Assembly: GCA_038744685.1 (NCBI GenBank)
Contig: JBCDMB010000001.1
Coordinates: forward strand, 1 to 64,000
Source: Verrucomicrobiota bacterium
Lineage (GTDB): Bacteria > Verrucomicrobiota > Verrucomicrobiia > Opitutales > Puniceicoccaceae
Length of the DNA: 64,000 nucleotides
Direction of reading: 5' to 3'
Part shown: piece after piece, positions 1-10,400 of the stretch
How the letters are laid out: every line of letters starts with the position of its first letter
Numbering within the stretch: position 1 is the first letter of the stretch
Translations under genes and position numbers: made by a program
The notes under the pieces: generated by a model
Databases searched by the model: none
What the model was told of the DNA's origin: nothing
Seen by the model: only the letters and a program-made list of their open reading frames with translations

Positions 1-56
1 CGCGGGGCAACGCTGCTCCATCGGCTCCTGCGCCCGTCTCGCAGAGATGCGGCGTG

Positions 57-134
57 GATCGAAGTTCGCAGCGTTACAGGCCTTGGGTCGTATCTCGATA
101 CGCTCCCAAGGCCTGCGCCTCGCGCTGCTTCGAT
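57..134. repeat. Long imperfect inverted repeat (REP-like hairpin)
   Basis: The core arms are 77-87 and 105-115, which are exact reverse complements of 11 bases. Inside them 89-94 pairs with 97-102, leaving a 2-base loop and a small 1x2 internal bulge. Weaker pairing extends outwards to about 57 and 134 (TCGAAG at one end, CTTCGA at the other). There is no T-run after it, so it does not look like a simple intrinsic terminator. It lies beyond the 3' end of the minus-strand lpd gene. Positions 1-56 and 135-266 hold no gene I can support. Confidence 0.6.
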
Positions 135-266
135 TCATGCCCGCACCAAATTCGCCAGAAATTTTTTGAAGTGGTATAATACTACGTCTAGGTGGTGTCG
201 TCCCTTCCTGAGTGCGGACTAGGCAGCTGTTTGAAATTGCTGCTTAGGTTTTGCCACCAAGCCTGG

Positions 267-1667
267 CTAGATGTGAATAGCTTCTCCGTAGACCGCTGCC
301 GAAGCTTCCATCAACGCTTCGCTCATCGTTGGGTGAGCATGGATCGTATCGTGAATCTCTTCAGCAGTCGCCTCTAGCTTCATGCCCAGAACGTACTCGG
401 AGATCAACTCAGTAGCTTCCGCACCCACAATGTGCGCTCCGAGAATTTCTCCATAATCTTCGGAAACCAGCAGCTTTACGAAACCTTCAGAATGTGCTGA
501 GGCAACTGCCTTGCCGGATGCGGTGAAGGGAAACTTACCCACCTTATAGGGCACTTTTTCCTCCTTAAGCTTTTGCTCGGTCTTTCCGATACTTGCTACC
601 TGTGGTTGGCAGTAGGTACATCCCGGAAAGGCCTTCACCTTTTCGGGGTGGTGCGCTTCGAACATTCCCTTTACTGCATGCACCGCCTCCCATGTGGCAA
701 CGTGGGCAAGCCAGGGAGGACCAATGATATCTCCAGCGGCATACACCCCTTCGATACTCGTTTCGTAATTGTCCTTCGTCTGGATGTAGTTCCGATCCAT
801 TTCGAGAGAGACTCCCTCGCCCAAAAGACCTTCAGTGTTCGCCTGAACGCCAATGGCAACAAGCACGGATTCGGCCTCGACCTTATCGGTTTTTGATCCC
901 TTTACCAAGTCCATCGTTACCTTGGTTTTGAGGGACTTGAGGTTTTCGACCTTGGTATCGGTGCGGCAGTCAATCCCCTGTTTTTTGAAGGCCCGGGCAA
1001 CCGCATCGGAGATTTCGTTATCCTCGACAGGAAGGATCTTGGGAAGCATTTCGACGAGCGTTACCTTGGTGCCGAGAGCGTTCAGGAAGTAAGCGAACTC
1101 AGCTCCGATCGCGCCTGCACCAATAATCACGATTGACTTTGGTTGTTTGGTCATCGCCAAAGCATCACGCGAATTCATGATCCTGCTTCCGTCGTGCTCG
1201 ACACCAGGAATCATTCTGGGCTTACAACCCGTGGCGATGAGAACTTTCTTAGCGGAGAGGGTCTTTCCCTTATCTGGCCCCTCGAAAACCTCTACTAAAT
1301 TTCCTTTGTTCAAGCGTGCCTTACCAATTACGTAATCGACCTTATTTTTCTTGAAGAGAAATTCTACGCCTTTTGCCATTTGATCAGCAACGTTCCGGGA
1401 CCGTTTCATGACCTTTGGAAAGTCGATATCAATGTCTCCGACGGTGAAACCAAGGTCAGCGCTGTGGGTCATTCTCTGGTAAAGCTCTGCACTGGTGAGA
1501 AGCGCTTTCGAGGGGATGCATCCCCAGTTCAAGCAGGTGCCTCCGGCGCGTTCCATTTCGACGCAGGCTACCTTTTGGCCCAACTGACCCGCTTTGATTG
1601 CCCCAGCGTATCCGGCAGGTCCTCCGCCGATCACGACGAGGTCGTATTGAATCGTTTCGTTGCTCAT
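267..1667 (-). CDS. lpdA: Dihydrolipoyl dehydrogenase (E3)
   Basis: Flavoprotein disulfide reductase that reoxidises dihydrolipoamide of 2-oxoacid dehydrogenase or glycine cleavage complexes with NAD+. The 466-residue protein opens with the FAD-binding GGGPAG motif. The redox-active disulfide GGTCLNWGCIPSK places cysteines near residues 45 and 50. An NAD-binding GAGAIG motif lies in the middle, the second FAD motif YAAGD follows, and the C-terminal dimerisation domain has the catalytic HAHPT motif. The frame is open to an ATG at 1697, but I choose the ATG at 1667 because MSNETIQYDL is where family homology begins. Neither start has a convincing Shine-Dalgarno sequence. No E1 or E2 genes are adjacent, so the partner complex cannot be told from context. 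Confidence 0.95.
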   Translation of the reverse strand: MSNETIQYDLVVIGGGPAGYAGAIKAGQLGQKVACVEMERAGGTCLNWGCIPSKALLTSAELYQRMTHSADLGFTVGDIDIDFPKVMKRSRNVADQMAKGVEFLFKKNKVDYVIGKARLNKGNLVEVFEGPDKGKTLSAKKVLIATGCKPRMIPGVEHDGSRIMNSRDALAMTKQPKSIVIIGAGAIGAEFAYFLNALGTKVTLVEMLPKILPVEDNEISDAVARAFKKQGIDCRTDTKVENLKSLKTKVTMDLVKGSKTDKVEAESVLVAIGVQANTEGLLGEGVSLEMDRNYIQTKDNYETSIEGVYAAGDIIGPPWLAHVATWEAVHAVKGMFEAHHPEKVKAFPGCTYCQPQVASIGKTEQKLKEEKVPYKVGKFPFTASGKAVASAHSEGFVKLLVSEDYGEILGAHIVGAEATELISEYVLGMKLEATAEEIHDTIHAHPTMSEALMEASAAVYGEAIHI

Positions 1668-1799
1668 AAAAATTCTTAAAGTGGAGATGGAAGGCAATTC
1701 CGGTAACGGTGGCCTCCTAAATTCTTATCAGTTCAGATGTCGGAAAAAGGCAAGCCTATCCAAGCGACTTGCAGCCCTGACAGAGTGAATACCCTTCAA

Positions 1800-2246
1800 T
1801 CAGATGTCGATGAAGTCATCGTTATCCACCTTCTTTTTCGGATCGACGTTTCTGCGAAACCCGCTTTGGTGTAAGACGACTTTCCTGAAGCGCTGATCGT
1901 TTTTCCCAGTCACGGCGATTGTTCCTAGGGTGAAAAGGCTCACCCACAGCGCGGTCCAAAAAGCCGAGCCCCATGTTGCTAGATCAAACCCCGGAATGAT
2001 AGCTGAGGCTAACATCACGATTAGGGCGTTCACGACCCAAAGACCCAGACCGAGAGTCAAAACCACCAGCGGCAACATCAACAAAACCAGAACCGGCTTG
2101 AGGAGCGTCAGAAAAATACCGAGAAGGGCTACCGCACCAACGAAACTCAGACCACTCTGAAAAACAACGCCCGAAGCGGTCCACTGGGCCACGGCTAGGC
2201 CCCAGGTGACTGCTATCAATCTAAGGATGATGGGAATGGCCGCCAT
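1800..2246 (-). CDS. Small four-helix membrane protein, phage holin family 4 type
   Basis: A 148-residue protein with about four closely spaced hydrophobic segments covering residues 5-115 and a charged, lysine/aspartate-rich C-terminal tail (KKKVDNDDFIDI). The size, the four segments and the LKPVLVLLMLPLVVLTLG stretch fit the bacterial membrane family called phage holin family 4 (also DUF360-like). In most genomes these are ordinary chromosomal genes and their function is unknown. No lysin or phage gene is nearby, so the holin label should not be read as a prophage. It is on the same strand as lpdA, 130 bases upstream of it. Confidence 0.7.
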   Translation of the reverse strand: MAAIPIILRLIAVTWGLAVAQWTASGVVFQSGLSFVGAVALLGIFLTLLKPVLVLLMLPLVVLTLGLGLWVVNALIVMLASAIIPGFDLATWGSAFWTALWVSLFTLGTIAVTGKNDQRFRKVVLHQSGFRRNVDPKKKVDNDDFIDI

Positions 2247-2341
2247 GGAAAGGGGAGAGAATGGGAGACCCCTGGGGATAAGGCAAGAAACCTCCTTCCG
2301 TCTGGTATTTTTCGCGAAGTTATGCTCTGTATGGACACTGA

Positions 2342-3364
2342 ATGATAGTCACTGAAACAGAACCTCCTCCCTTTATCGTGGGGAAAGAATCCGGCGCAAA
2401 GCGTTTGAGCGAGATTCAGGAGGAGATCATGGATCTGAAAAGAGAGAAGAATGCTGTGCTTCTTGCTCACAACTATCAGATCAACGAGATCCAGGAAGTC
2501 GCCGATTACCTAGGGGACTCTTTGGGGCTTGCTTACAAAGCTGCTGAGGCGGATGCCGACCAAATTGTTTTCTGCGGTGTTCATTTTATGGCGGAAACCG
2601 CCAAAATCGTGAATCCGGGAAGAAAAGTGATTCTGCCAGACCTCGAGGCAGGTTGCTCCCTTTCTGATTCCTGTCCTCCGGAGAAACTCGCTGCCTTCAA
2701 GGAGGAGAACCCGGATGTCTACGTGGTGGCGTATATCAATTGCTCGGCTGGAGTGAAAGCACTCTGCGATGTGATTTGCACGAGTGGAAATGCCGCTAAG
2801 ATTGTGAGCCAGGTGCCTGAGGATCGCGAGATCCTGTTTGTTCCCGACCAGAACCTTGGCCAATGGGTCTCCCAGCAGACGGGACGGCAAATGCGGCTCT
2901 GGCCGGGAAGTTGCTACGTTCATGTTCTCTTTACAGTGCAGTCCATCCAACGGGTGAAAGACCAGTTTCCTGGTGCGCCCGTGGTTGCCCATCCGGAGTG
3001 CACGGACGCGATTCGATCCTTTGCTGACCACGTTTGTAGCACGGAGGGAATGATTCAGTATGCCCGCGAGCATTCGAGTGAGGACATTATCGTCGCGACA
3101 GAGAGTAGCATGCTCTATCGGCTACGAAAAGATGTCCCAGAGAAGACATTTATTGCAGCTCCTGCCCAGCAGGTTGCCTGCGGTGATTATCGAACCGGCA
3201 CATCTGACAGGGGTGCCTGTAACTATTGCCGCTACATGAAAATGAACACGATTGAAGGTGTGCGGGATGCACTCAAGTATGGGACGCCCGAAATCACTAT
3301 GGATGAAGAGACCCGACGGAAGGCTTATGTCCCACTCAAACGCATGCTGGACTGGAGTCGGTAG
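2342..3364 (+). CDS. nadA: Quinolinate synthase
   Basis: Condenses iminoaspartate (from NadB) with dihydroxyacetone phosphate to form quinolinate in NAD biosynthesis, using a [4Fe-4S] cluster. The 340-residue protein shows the LAHNYQ motif near residue 41, CGVHFMAETAKI near 78, and the cysteines expected for the cluster: YINCSA at C134, HPEC near residue 220, and the C-terminal ACGDY/CNYCRYMKMNT region near 293-296. Length is normal. nadB and nadC are not in the window. The gene is divergent from the holin-type gene, and the DUF3108 gene follows 7 bases after its stop, so the two probably share a transcript. Confidence 0.95.
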   Translation: MIVTETEPPPFIVGKESGAKRLSEIQEEIMDLKREKNAVLLAHNYQINEIQEVADYLGDSLGLAYKAAEADADQIVFCGVHFMAETAKIVNPGRKVILPDLEAGCSLSDSCPPEKLAAFKEENPDVYVVAYINCSAGVKALCDVICTSGNAAKIVSQVPEDREILFVPDQNLGQWVSQQTGRQMRLWPGSCYVHVLFTVQSIQRVKDQFPGAPVVAHPECTDAIRSFADHVCSTEGMIQYAREHSSEDIIVATESSMLYRLRKDVPEKTFIAAPAQQVACGDYRTGTSDRGACNYCRYMKMNTIEGVRDALKYGTPEITMDEETRRKAYVPLKRMLDWSR

Positions 3365-3371
3365 ATAGACC

Positions 3372-4175
3372 GTGGCTAAGTCACAAGGTCTCCTTTGTAG
3401 AGAGAAGGCGTTTCGTCCTGCGATCTTGGTCACTCTTCTTTCGGTTTTTCTGTGTGGATCGACGTTGGCTAGTGGAGGAACTTCACCGACCGGCGCGGTC
3501 GTTGGGGAAAAGGCCCTCTACAAACTCAAGTGGGGTGTTGTGGGGGTAGGTGAGGTTGAGATACGGCTGGATGAGGTATCCGAGGAAGCTGGCCTAGTTG
3601 AAGCGACACTTGATGCGAAGGCCAATGCCTTCATGAGAAGATTTTACGATTTCCACACAATTATCAAAAGCCGTTTTGCTCCTGATTTAGAGGAATCATT
3701 GGGTTACTCGCGGGACGAGACGGCTTCCGAGAATCTTCACGAGACAATCTTTGATTGGGAAAATGGAATCGTTCGGTATTCGAAAAACGGCGACGTGAGA
3801 AATCCGATACCACTTCAACCTCTTTGTCAGGATCCGCTGTCCATCGTTTTCGCTTTTCGAAGCGGTGCAGTTCCTTGTTCGGTCGGAACCCATCGTGTTT
3901 GGGTAACGGACGGTAAAGTAATTGATCAGATCGAGTTTAAGGTTTCGGGGCCTGAGAAGCTTAGAGTGCCTGCGGGAAAGTTCAGTGCGTTAAAGATAAC
4001 CGCAGATTTTCTTGGCGTCCGAGCGATCTTTGCCCGGCCGGAAGGTGCGTTGATTGATGTCTGGCTCACCGACGACGAACGCATGATTCCCATTAAACTG
4101 AAGAGTGAGGCGAAGATTGGAAGTTTCCGTTCCGAGCTGGAAGAGTATTGGGTCGACGGGGAACAGGTCCTTTAG
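3372..4175 (+). CDS. DUF3108 domain protein, secreted
   Basis: A 267-residue protein starting at GTG 3372. A hydrophobic signal-like segment (residues 17-33, ending near TLASGG) suggests export to the periplasm. The rest matches the general DUF3108 pattern: an early GEKALYKLKWGVVGVGEVEI strand pattern, a central SLGYSR...ENLHETIFDW region and a late GALIDVWLTDDERMIPIKLK stretch. DUF3108 proteins are beta-rich and often encoded near envelope genes; their role is not established. The gene is 7 bases downstream of nadA and probably co-transcribed. Confidence 0.75.
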   Translation: MAKSQGLLCREKAFRPAILVTLLSVFLCGSTLASGGTSPTGAVVGEKALYKLKWGVVGVGEVEIRLDEVSEEAGLVEATLDAKANAFMRRFYDFHTIIKSRFAPDLEESLGYSRDETASENLHETIFDWENGIVRYSKNGDVRNPIPLQPLCQDPLSIVFAFRSGAVPCSVGTHRVWVTDGKVIDQIEFKVSGPEKLRVPAGKFSALKITADFLGVRAIFARPEGALIDVWLTDDERMIPIKLKSEAKIGSFRSELEEYWVDGEQVL

Positions 4176-4243
4176 GAGCAATGGATTAGCCCTCAAGATC
4201 GATCTCGGGTTGAAACGGGCGAAGGTCCGCGTGGAGTAATCGA

Positions 4244-5002
4244 TTAATCAGTAGAGCGGTCTTTTCGGTAGTGACCTGCCTTCAACCTTCTTCTGATCCT
4301 TAGGACGGACCTCAACATCGGCCACGCATCCCGAAGCGGATGAACCTTGCTCCCGGCAATTTCCCGCCAGGGGATTGGCACCTCGCGAATTTCGTAGTGG
4401 TTGGATTCGAGAGCCACGAGGAGCTCGAGGTCAAAAGCAAATCCGCGTTCTTCGAGTCGATTCGAGATCTCCCGGTAAACGGGTCCTGCCAAAACTTTCG
4501 CTCCACATTGGGTGTCTTTAAAGCGAATTCCCAGAAGCCTGCGAACGAGGCTATTGAATATTCGAAACGATTGTTTTCGGGCGATTCCTCGATCTACTGG
4601 GGTGCTGGGAGAGTTCTGCCGAACCGCAATCCAAGCCGATGGAGACGATGAGGCTAACGCCTCTTTGAAAAGGTTTATGATGGTCTGTGCATCGATGGCT
4701 CCATCGGCATCCACAAAACCAAGCCAATCAGAATCGTTTGACTGATCCCATGCTTCATAAACGGCACCTCCCTTGTAAGTTCGCTCAGCGAGTGGAAGAA
4801 AACGGATCTGCGGGTAGATTTTGAGTAACTCCTCGACCTTCTTCTCAACCAGTCGCTTTTCGTTTGAATCAGACCCGTCGTCAGAGACTATCCATTGTAT
4901 CGGTAGGTTGGCTTCAGCGACAGCTTTAGCCAACTTTGGACCGAAGACCGATAAGCGCTTGGAATCGTTGTATACTGGGGTTACTAAAGTGATCTGCTTC
5001 AA
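4244..5002 (-). CDS. GT2 family glycosyltransferase (dolichyl/polyprenyl-phosphate sugar transferase-like)
   Basis: A 252-residue GT-A fold transferase. TLVTPVYNDSKRL opens the nucleotide-binding domain, SDDGSD (around residues 40-45) contacts UDP, and FVDADGAID (around 99-107) supplies the DxD-type metal site. The later TQCGAKVLAG motif and ERGFAFDLELLVAL resemble the group that transfers a sugar from a nucleotide sugar to a polyprenyl phosphate. There is no membrane segment. It is divergent from a GT39-like polytopic membrane protein, an architecture that fits making a lipid-linked sugar and then using it at the membrane. The sugar cannot be predicted. Confidence 0.8.
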   Translation of the reverse strand: MKQITLVTPVYNDSKRLSVFGPKLAKAVAEANLPIQWIVSDDGSDSNEKRLVEKKVEELLKIYPQIRFLPLAERTYKGGAVYEAWDQSNDSDWLGFVDADGAIDAQTIINLFKEALASSSPSAWIAVRQNSPSTPVDRGIARKQSFRIFNSLVRRLLGIRFKDTQCGAKVLAGPVYREISNRLEERGFAFDLELLVALESNHYEIREVPIPWREIAGSKVHPLRDAWPMLRSVLRIRRRLKAGHYRKDRSTD

Positions 5003-5090
5003 CGAACCTTTAATGTGCGAGTCTCCCTTTTGCTAGGCAATTGAAAATCGTCCACAGCACTTTCCTGTCCGCTCTATTCTTACTCTTCCA

Positions 5091-6614
5091 ATGTCGCGTA
5101 GTTGGTTCACTTTCCTAGCTTGGATCGTAGTTGTGGCCGGGGGAAGCGTGTTGCGGCTGGCTGATTTGGAGGAGCGTCCGCTGCATTTCGACGAAGCCAC
5201 GAATGCGCGGATGCTCGCGGACAGGCTGGAAGGGGAGGACTACGTTTTTGATCCGGAGCATTTCCACGGTCCTTGGCTGAGTTTGAGCGCCATTCCGATT
5301 GCCAGAGCATCTGGCGAAGAAGGGTGGAAGGATTTGACCGCTACTACCATTCGACTGGGACCTGTAGTTGCCGGAGTGCTGACTATTCTGACTCCGCTTC
5401 TCTGGCTCAGGATTATCGGCTCAGGTCCAGCACTATTGGCAGGTGCCTTACTTGCGACGTCCCCTCTACTGATCTACTACAATCGCATGTTCATCCATGA
5501 GAGCTGGTTGGTTCTTTTTGGAATGCTCACCGCGGCTGCGGTCTACCGTTTAGCCCTGAGGCCCAACTGGTTGAATGGTCTCGTAACAGGTGTCTGCGTC
5601 GGACTGATGTTTTCGACTAAAGTGACATTCGCAATATCGCTTCTAAGTTTCGGTGCCGGGGTAGTCTTTCTGTTGATCTTCCTAAAGGGTTTTTCGAGTC
5701 AAGGCGGACAGGTTTCCACGATCTGGGAGTATTTTAGAGCTCTTCTTCTGGTTGCAGTGACTTCGATCATTGTTGGAGCCGTTTTTTACACAGAGTTTTT
5801 CAGCAGGCCGGAGGGTCTAACGGATGCCTTCAAGTCATTCTTTGTATACGAGACCGTTCCGGGTCATCAGAAGCCGGTATCCTTCTATTTTGATCTCCTC
5901 CTCAGGCCTAAAGAGCTGGTCGGTAGCTGGTGGACGGAGGCGTTTGTATTTTTGTTGGCAGTCATTGGCTTTTTGGCGGGTATCTCGTCGCGGGAGAGCC
6001 GCGGATTTACCGGATTTCTTGGGATTGCCGTGGTCATTCATTTCGCGATCTATAGTTTGATTGGCTACAAGACTACCTGGCTCCTATTGCTGCCTTGGTC
6101 GCTGACCTGTCTACTGGCTGGAGCGGCGGTCTACCGAATGCGGTTCGAGCGATTCGGTTTCGGAGCCTTTGTAGTGGCCCTCATCGTTCTCGGTCTCTCA
6201 TTTCAGGTTCAACAATCGGTGCAGGCAACTGGGCGATTGGCCAATGATGCCAGAAATCCCTACGCCTATGTTCCGACTAACAGAGACGTGGAACGAGTCT
6301 CTTCATGGATAGAGAAGCTTCGGTCGATTCATGTGAATTCTCTGGATGACCCGATTGCGGTAGTCGGACAGGAGTATTGGCCTCTACCTTGGTATTTGAG
6401 AGATGTTGGTCCAGTAGGTTATTGGCCGGAAGGTAGCCCGGAACTCGAGCAGCTTCCGGTAGTGATTGTAATGCCCGATCATTTCGAGGAAGTCCGGAAA
6501 ATGTTGGATGAAAGTCATATCGAGGTGCCTAGGAGTCTTCGCAATAATGTGCCCATCCTACTTTTTATTCGGAGTGATCTTTGGGACGCATGGATGAAGG
6601 AGTCGGATTCATGA
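5091..6614 (+). CDS. GT39-like polytopic glycosyltransferase (TIGR03663/Agl23 type)
   Basis: A 507-residue membrane protein with roughly ten hydrophobic segments between residues 5 and 400 and a soluble C-terminal domain. The first periplasmic loop carries PLHFDEATNA near residues 31-40 and FDPEHFHGPW near 53-62, the acidic and HGP motifs typical of the TIGR03663 family (related to PMT/ArnT-type GT-C enzymes). These use a lipid-linked sugar as donor outside the cytoplasmic membrane. The acceptor is unknown. The divergent GT2 gene could supply the donor. The stop overlaps the apbE start by 4 bases (ATGA at 6611), indicating translational coupling. Confidence 0.8.
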   Translation: MSRSWFTFLAWIVVVAGGSVLRLADLEERPLHFDEATNARMLADRLEGEDYVFDPEHFHGPWLSLSAIPIARASGEEGWKDLTATTIRLGPVVAGVLTILTPLLWLRIIGSGPALLAGALLATSPLLIYYNRMFIHESWLVLFGMLTAAAVYRLALRPNWLNGLVTGVCVGLMFSTKVTFAISLLSFGAGVVFLLIFLKGFSSQGGQVSTIWEYFRALLLVAVTSIIVGAVFYTEFFSRPEGLTDAFKSFFVYETVPGHQKPVSFYFDLLLRPKELVGSWWTEAFVFLLAVIGFLAGISSRESRGFTGFLGIAVVIHFAIYSLIGYKTTWLLLLPWSLTCLLAGAAVYRMRFERFGFGAFVVALIVLGLSFQVQQSVQATGRLANDARNPYAYVPTNRDVERVSSWIEKLRSIHVNSLDDPIAVVGQEYWPLPWYLRDVGPVGYWPEGSPELEQLPVVIVMPDHFEEVRKMLDESHIEVPRSLRNNVPILLFIRSDLWDAWMKESDS

Positions 6615-7441
6615 TGGCAGTTCATCAGCACGGACATGAAGCGATGAAAACCACCTTCACGCTCAATTTGGAATGTGACAGCGGTGACCATGCGAAAACG
6701 CTGGCAAGTGCTTGTTTTCAGCGCATTGATGAGATCGAAAACAAGCTAAGTCGTTACATTCCGGGTAGTGACATTTGGCAGCTCAACCATATGGAAAGCG
6801 GTTCGAGTCTCTTTGTGAGCGACGAATGTCATCAGTGTTTGCTGCTTTCGATGGAGGCTTACCAGCTTACCTACGGGTACTTTGATGTTACTCTCGGCAA
6901 ACAGATCGAGCATCGGAAGACCAGTGCTGAGGGTTCAATGCCAGTGCTTGGCGGTCAGCTTCAGATTGTGCCGGATCGGCCCGTCGTCCAGTGTCTCGAA
7001 GCGGGCAGGGAAATCGATTTGGGAGGAATTGGAAAGGGATATGCTCTGGATTGTCTTCTCCAGCTGCTCAAGGATGAGGGCAGCATCAAAGCCGGATTTC
7101 TATCTGCGGGAAGCAGCACCCACTTGGCATTTGGTGAAAAGCAATGGGAGGTAGCATTGGTGGGAGATGAGACTCGGAGAGAGCTAGGACTGCGGAATGA
7201 AGCGCTGAGTGCCTCGGGAACTGCGATCCAAGGAGCCCATATCATTTCACCCTTCAGCAACCAAGCGGCCGCTTTAAATAAACGGGTCTGGGTAGTTGAT
7301 CCAAGTGCGGCGATGGCGGATGCAAGGTCGACTGCGGCAGTGTTGATGGATGTGGAATCTTTGAGAGAGCAATCCTCTGCCGAAAAACCGGTATACCGTG
7401 AGACGGTCGAAGCCGGTAATATAGAAGAGCTACACCGCTAA
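6611..7441 (+). CDS. apbE: FAD:protein FMN transferase (ApbE family)
   Basis: Attaches FMN covalently to a threonine of target flavoproteins such as NqrB/NqrC or RnfG. The 276-residue protein contains the family motif DLGGIGKGYALD, the ALSASGT segment preceding HIISP, and ADARSTAAVLM near the C-terminus (the usual MADALATA metal-binding region). The frame is open to 6581, but the ATG at 6611 overlaps the previous stop as ATGA and precedes the HEAMKTTFTL strand expected at the start of the family. No lipoprotein signal is seen. The stop (TAA 7439-7441) overlaps by three bases the stop of the convergent addA-like gene. No Nqr or Rnf genes lie in the window. Confidence 0.85.
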   Translation: MMAVHQHGHEAMKTTFTLNLECDSGDHAKTLASACFQRIDEIENKLSRYIPGSDIWQLNHMESGSSLFVSDECHQCLLLSMEAYQLTYGYFDVTLGKQIEHRKTSAEGSMPVLGGQLQIVPDRPVVQCLEAGREIDLGGIGKGYALDCLLQLLKDEGSIKAGFLSAGSSTHLAFGEKQWEVALVGDETRRELGLRNEALSASGTAIQGAHIISPFSNQAAALNKRVWVVDPSAAMADARSTAAVLMDVESLREQSSAEKPVYRETVEAGNIEELHR

Positions 7442-10400
7442 ACAGGGACGATTTCGCCTGAGCGCAAGAATACAAGCTTGGCGTCAATTTGATCGGTATC
7501 TGTAGAGAGTATCATGGCTAGTGCCTTTCGGTAGGTCAGTAGTTGGTCCCGGTAGGATTGGGGAATTTCTTGAGGAGAACTGTCAGTTTTGAAGTCAATG
7601 ATGAGGGGTCTCGATTTTTCGTTTGGTTTTGGCCAACGTTGATGAACCCGGTCAAAAACGCCGGAGACCCACGTGTCTTCAATCCTAGCATCGAAAGCCC
7701 GTTCGCGCCAAACCTCGGTCGGGTTTTGCGGTCGACTAAGGAGTTCACGAATAGAATCGTGAGCGAAGGCTTGGGAAAGAATCGGTCGAACATCTGGATC
7801 CGCGGTTTTCGGGTCCCAGTCGGAGGCAGGCCACTCGAAGGAGGCGAGAACCCGATGAACCTTTGTGCCGAATTCGAGCAAGGCCATTTTATCGGGAAGA
7901 AAGAGGGAAGAGGCCTCACCGGAACCCTTCTTAGAAGGAGAAAGGTCCCTACGAAGGGATGACGAAAGTGTTTTCTCTAAAACCGGAGGCGACGGTTCAG
8001 GGGGTGCCTTGAAAACGGGTTTTGGAGGAGTTGATTCTACCGGTTCTCCAATTTTGACAAGGGGCACATCCTCTGGATCGGGAGAAAACGCTTTCTCGAT
8101 CCATTGACTAAGGAAGCTCTTTCTTTTCGGACAATAAACATAGAGTTCTTCAACCGCGCGGGTTGCCGCGACATAGGTAACGCAGAGGCTCTCAAAGGTG
8201 CGGTCCTCAGCGACTTTATCGCCCCATTCCCGTAATGGTGGGAAGATTGCCTGTGCGTCTTGGTTTACTCTTTCGAGGACCGCGGTAATTCGTCCTTCCT
8301 CTTCGCTAACCCATAACTCTTTGTGTGGCGCGATACCGGGTCCGGGCGCGAGGTCGGGAAGAAATACAGTGTCGAATTCCAACCCCTTTGAACGGTGAAT
8401 GGTCATGATTTGGACACCCGATGCGGACCCAGGATCTTCCAGTCTCGAATGGCTCAGCGTCTGGACGATTTCTTTTAGTTCCGGACCTTCCTTGCTCTTA
8501 GCCTCCCGAAGAATCGTATACACGGCCTCGAGGCAACGGTGCTCGGAAGAATCAATCCATCCGCCCGAGCTAAGGCAGGATTCGAAGTCAGCGAGAAACT
8601 GTGGCAGAGGGAGCGATTCCCACTTTTTCCTCAAGGACTGCGGGCTGATTTTGCCTCCGCAGAACTGCTCGATCGATGAGACCGCTGAGCTGCTGGTGAG
8701 CACTCCAAGAGCGAGCGTGTTTCCAGGGCACAGTAGGACATTGAAGATCGCATAGATGAGGCGACCAGAGGAAAAGTCTCGGGTGATTGAGAGTGCTCCG
8801 TCCCGAACGGTGGGAATTCCATTTTCACGAAGTAATGCGTCGAAATGATCAGCGGTCTTATTGGTTCGGCAGAGGATGGCGACGGATCTATCGGACTTTC
8901 GATGGCTGTTGGCCCTCAGGCGATTCAGGATTAGTTCGTCTGGCGATTCTTTGTCTGGAAACGATTCGACCTCTACTATTCCTAGAGGAAACTCCTTGGC
9001 CGATTGATGAAGTTCCCATTGGTCGAGCCATCGGGAGGCCACGTTTTCATTCAGGTCCTTGGGAAATGCCTCACGGCTTCCAAAGAGCTGGTTGATAAAC
9101 TCAACAATGGGGGGGGAACAGCGGTAAGTTTTCGCGATCGATTCGACTACTAGTGGTCGGGGTTCAAAGGCGCTGTATTTCGCTGCAATCTCTTTGAATA
9201 ATCGACTATCTCCTTTTCGCCAGCCGTAGATCGCCTGCTTGGGATCGCCGACGCAGAAAAAGGTTCGAGGTTCCTCGCAATCGTAGAAAAGCTCTTCGAT
9301 AAATGGATGCAAAACCTCCCATTGACTTCGACTGGTGTCCTGAAATTCATCGAGGAGCCAGTGCTTGAGTCGAGCGTCGAGACGGTAGGCGAGAAGAGAG
9401 CCTTCCGGTGAGTCGAGATTGCGAAGCAAGAAAGGGAGATCTTCGAATCGAAGATGACCCACACTCAACCGACGGGCTTCATTCTCAGTCTCGAAATGAG
9501 CAAGAAACTTGTGCGCCCCCTTGGTGTTGCCCACCGCCAACTGGACGGCGTTTGCATAAAAGATTTCCGCAAGCGAGATGAGGGCTTCCCCTGTGGAAGG
9601 TGAGAGGGTGATCTTCTTCCGGTTGATAATAAATCCTTTCTTCCCCAAGAGGAGCTTCTCCTGATCGACCGCGCCGGCTTTGATCCACTTGGCGTACTCT
9701 TTCGGTAAGACCGGCGAAAAATCCCAGTTCTGCAGATGCGCGATCAGTTCTTGAACCGCTGGCTGACTTTGTTCCGCGATAGACTCCTCATTGAGCCTCT
9801 GTGTAAAAAGACTCAAGCGTTTCGTCCATTCTTCGGGTGTAACCTTCGGGAGAGTAAGCCCGTCCGGAAGCTTTCCCCATTTCTCCGAATCGGGACATTG
9901 ACGATAGAGAGAAAGCGCTGACTTGATCCACTCCTCGAGCACCGCCTGAAAGCTCCGAACGGAATCGTCGCCTCGATCTTCTTCGACCAAGTGGAAGAGT
10001 GCTTTTCGTGTGTCCTCTTCGGCCGCAGTAAAGATAGTGCGGAGAAGGTCGCGTATTTCGAATTCTTCGCCAGTTTCCGAACCGAGAAAAACGTTTGCAC
10101 CCAGTCCCAGCTCAAAGCGGAAGAGCCCGATCAGTTCGAGAAAGAATGCATCGATGGTGCTCAGGCGAAGCAGGTCGGGATCGCGGACCAGTGAGCTTAG
10201 AAGGGTGCGGTAGTCATCAGTGCCCCAACCCGGACAGCCGATTTCATCGCTCAAAGTTTGACTGGCTTCCCTATCTTCGACGGCAGTCGCGAGGGCAGAA
10301 AGTAGTTTCGCCCGAAACTCCCCCGCAGCTTTTCTTGAGAAGGTAGCAGCGAGGATGGAGTCTGGAGCCTCGCCGTCCGCGAGCAGACTGATCAAACGCC

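Noticed and set aside
192-377. 61-codon plus-strand frame after a TATAAT at 175-180
   Set aside because: It lies mostly over the 3' end of lpdA on the other strand, has no homology I can see, and the -35 is poor.
1800-2246. Prophage signal from the holin-type gene
   Set aside because: No lysin, capsid, tail or integrase genes nearby; the family is common on bacterial chromosomes.
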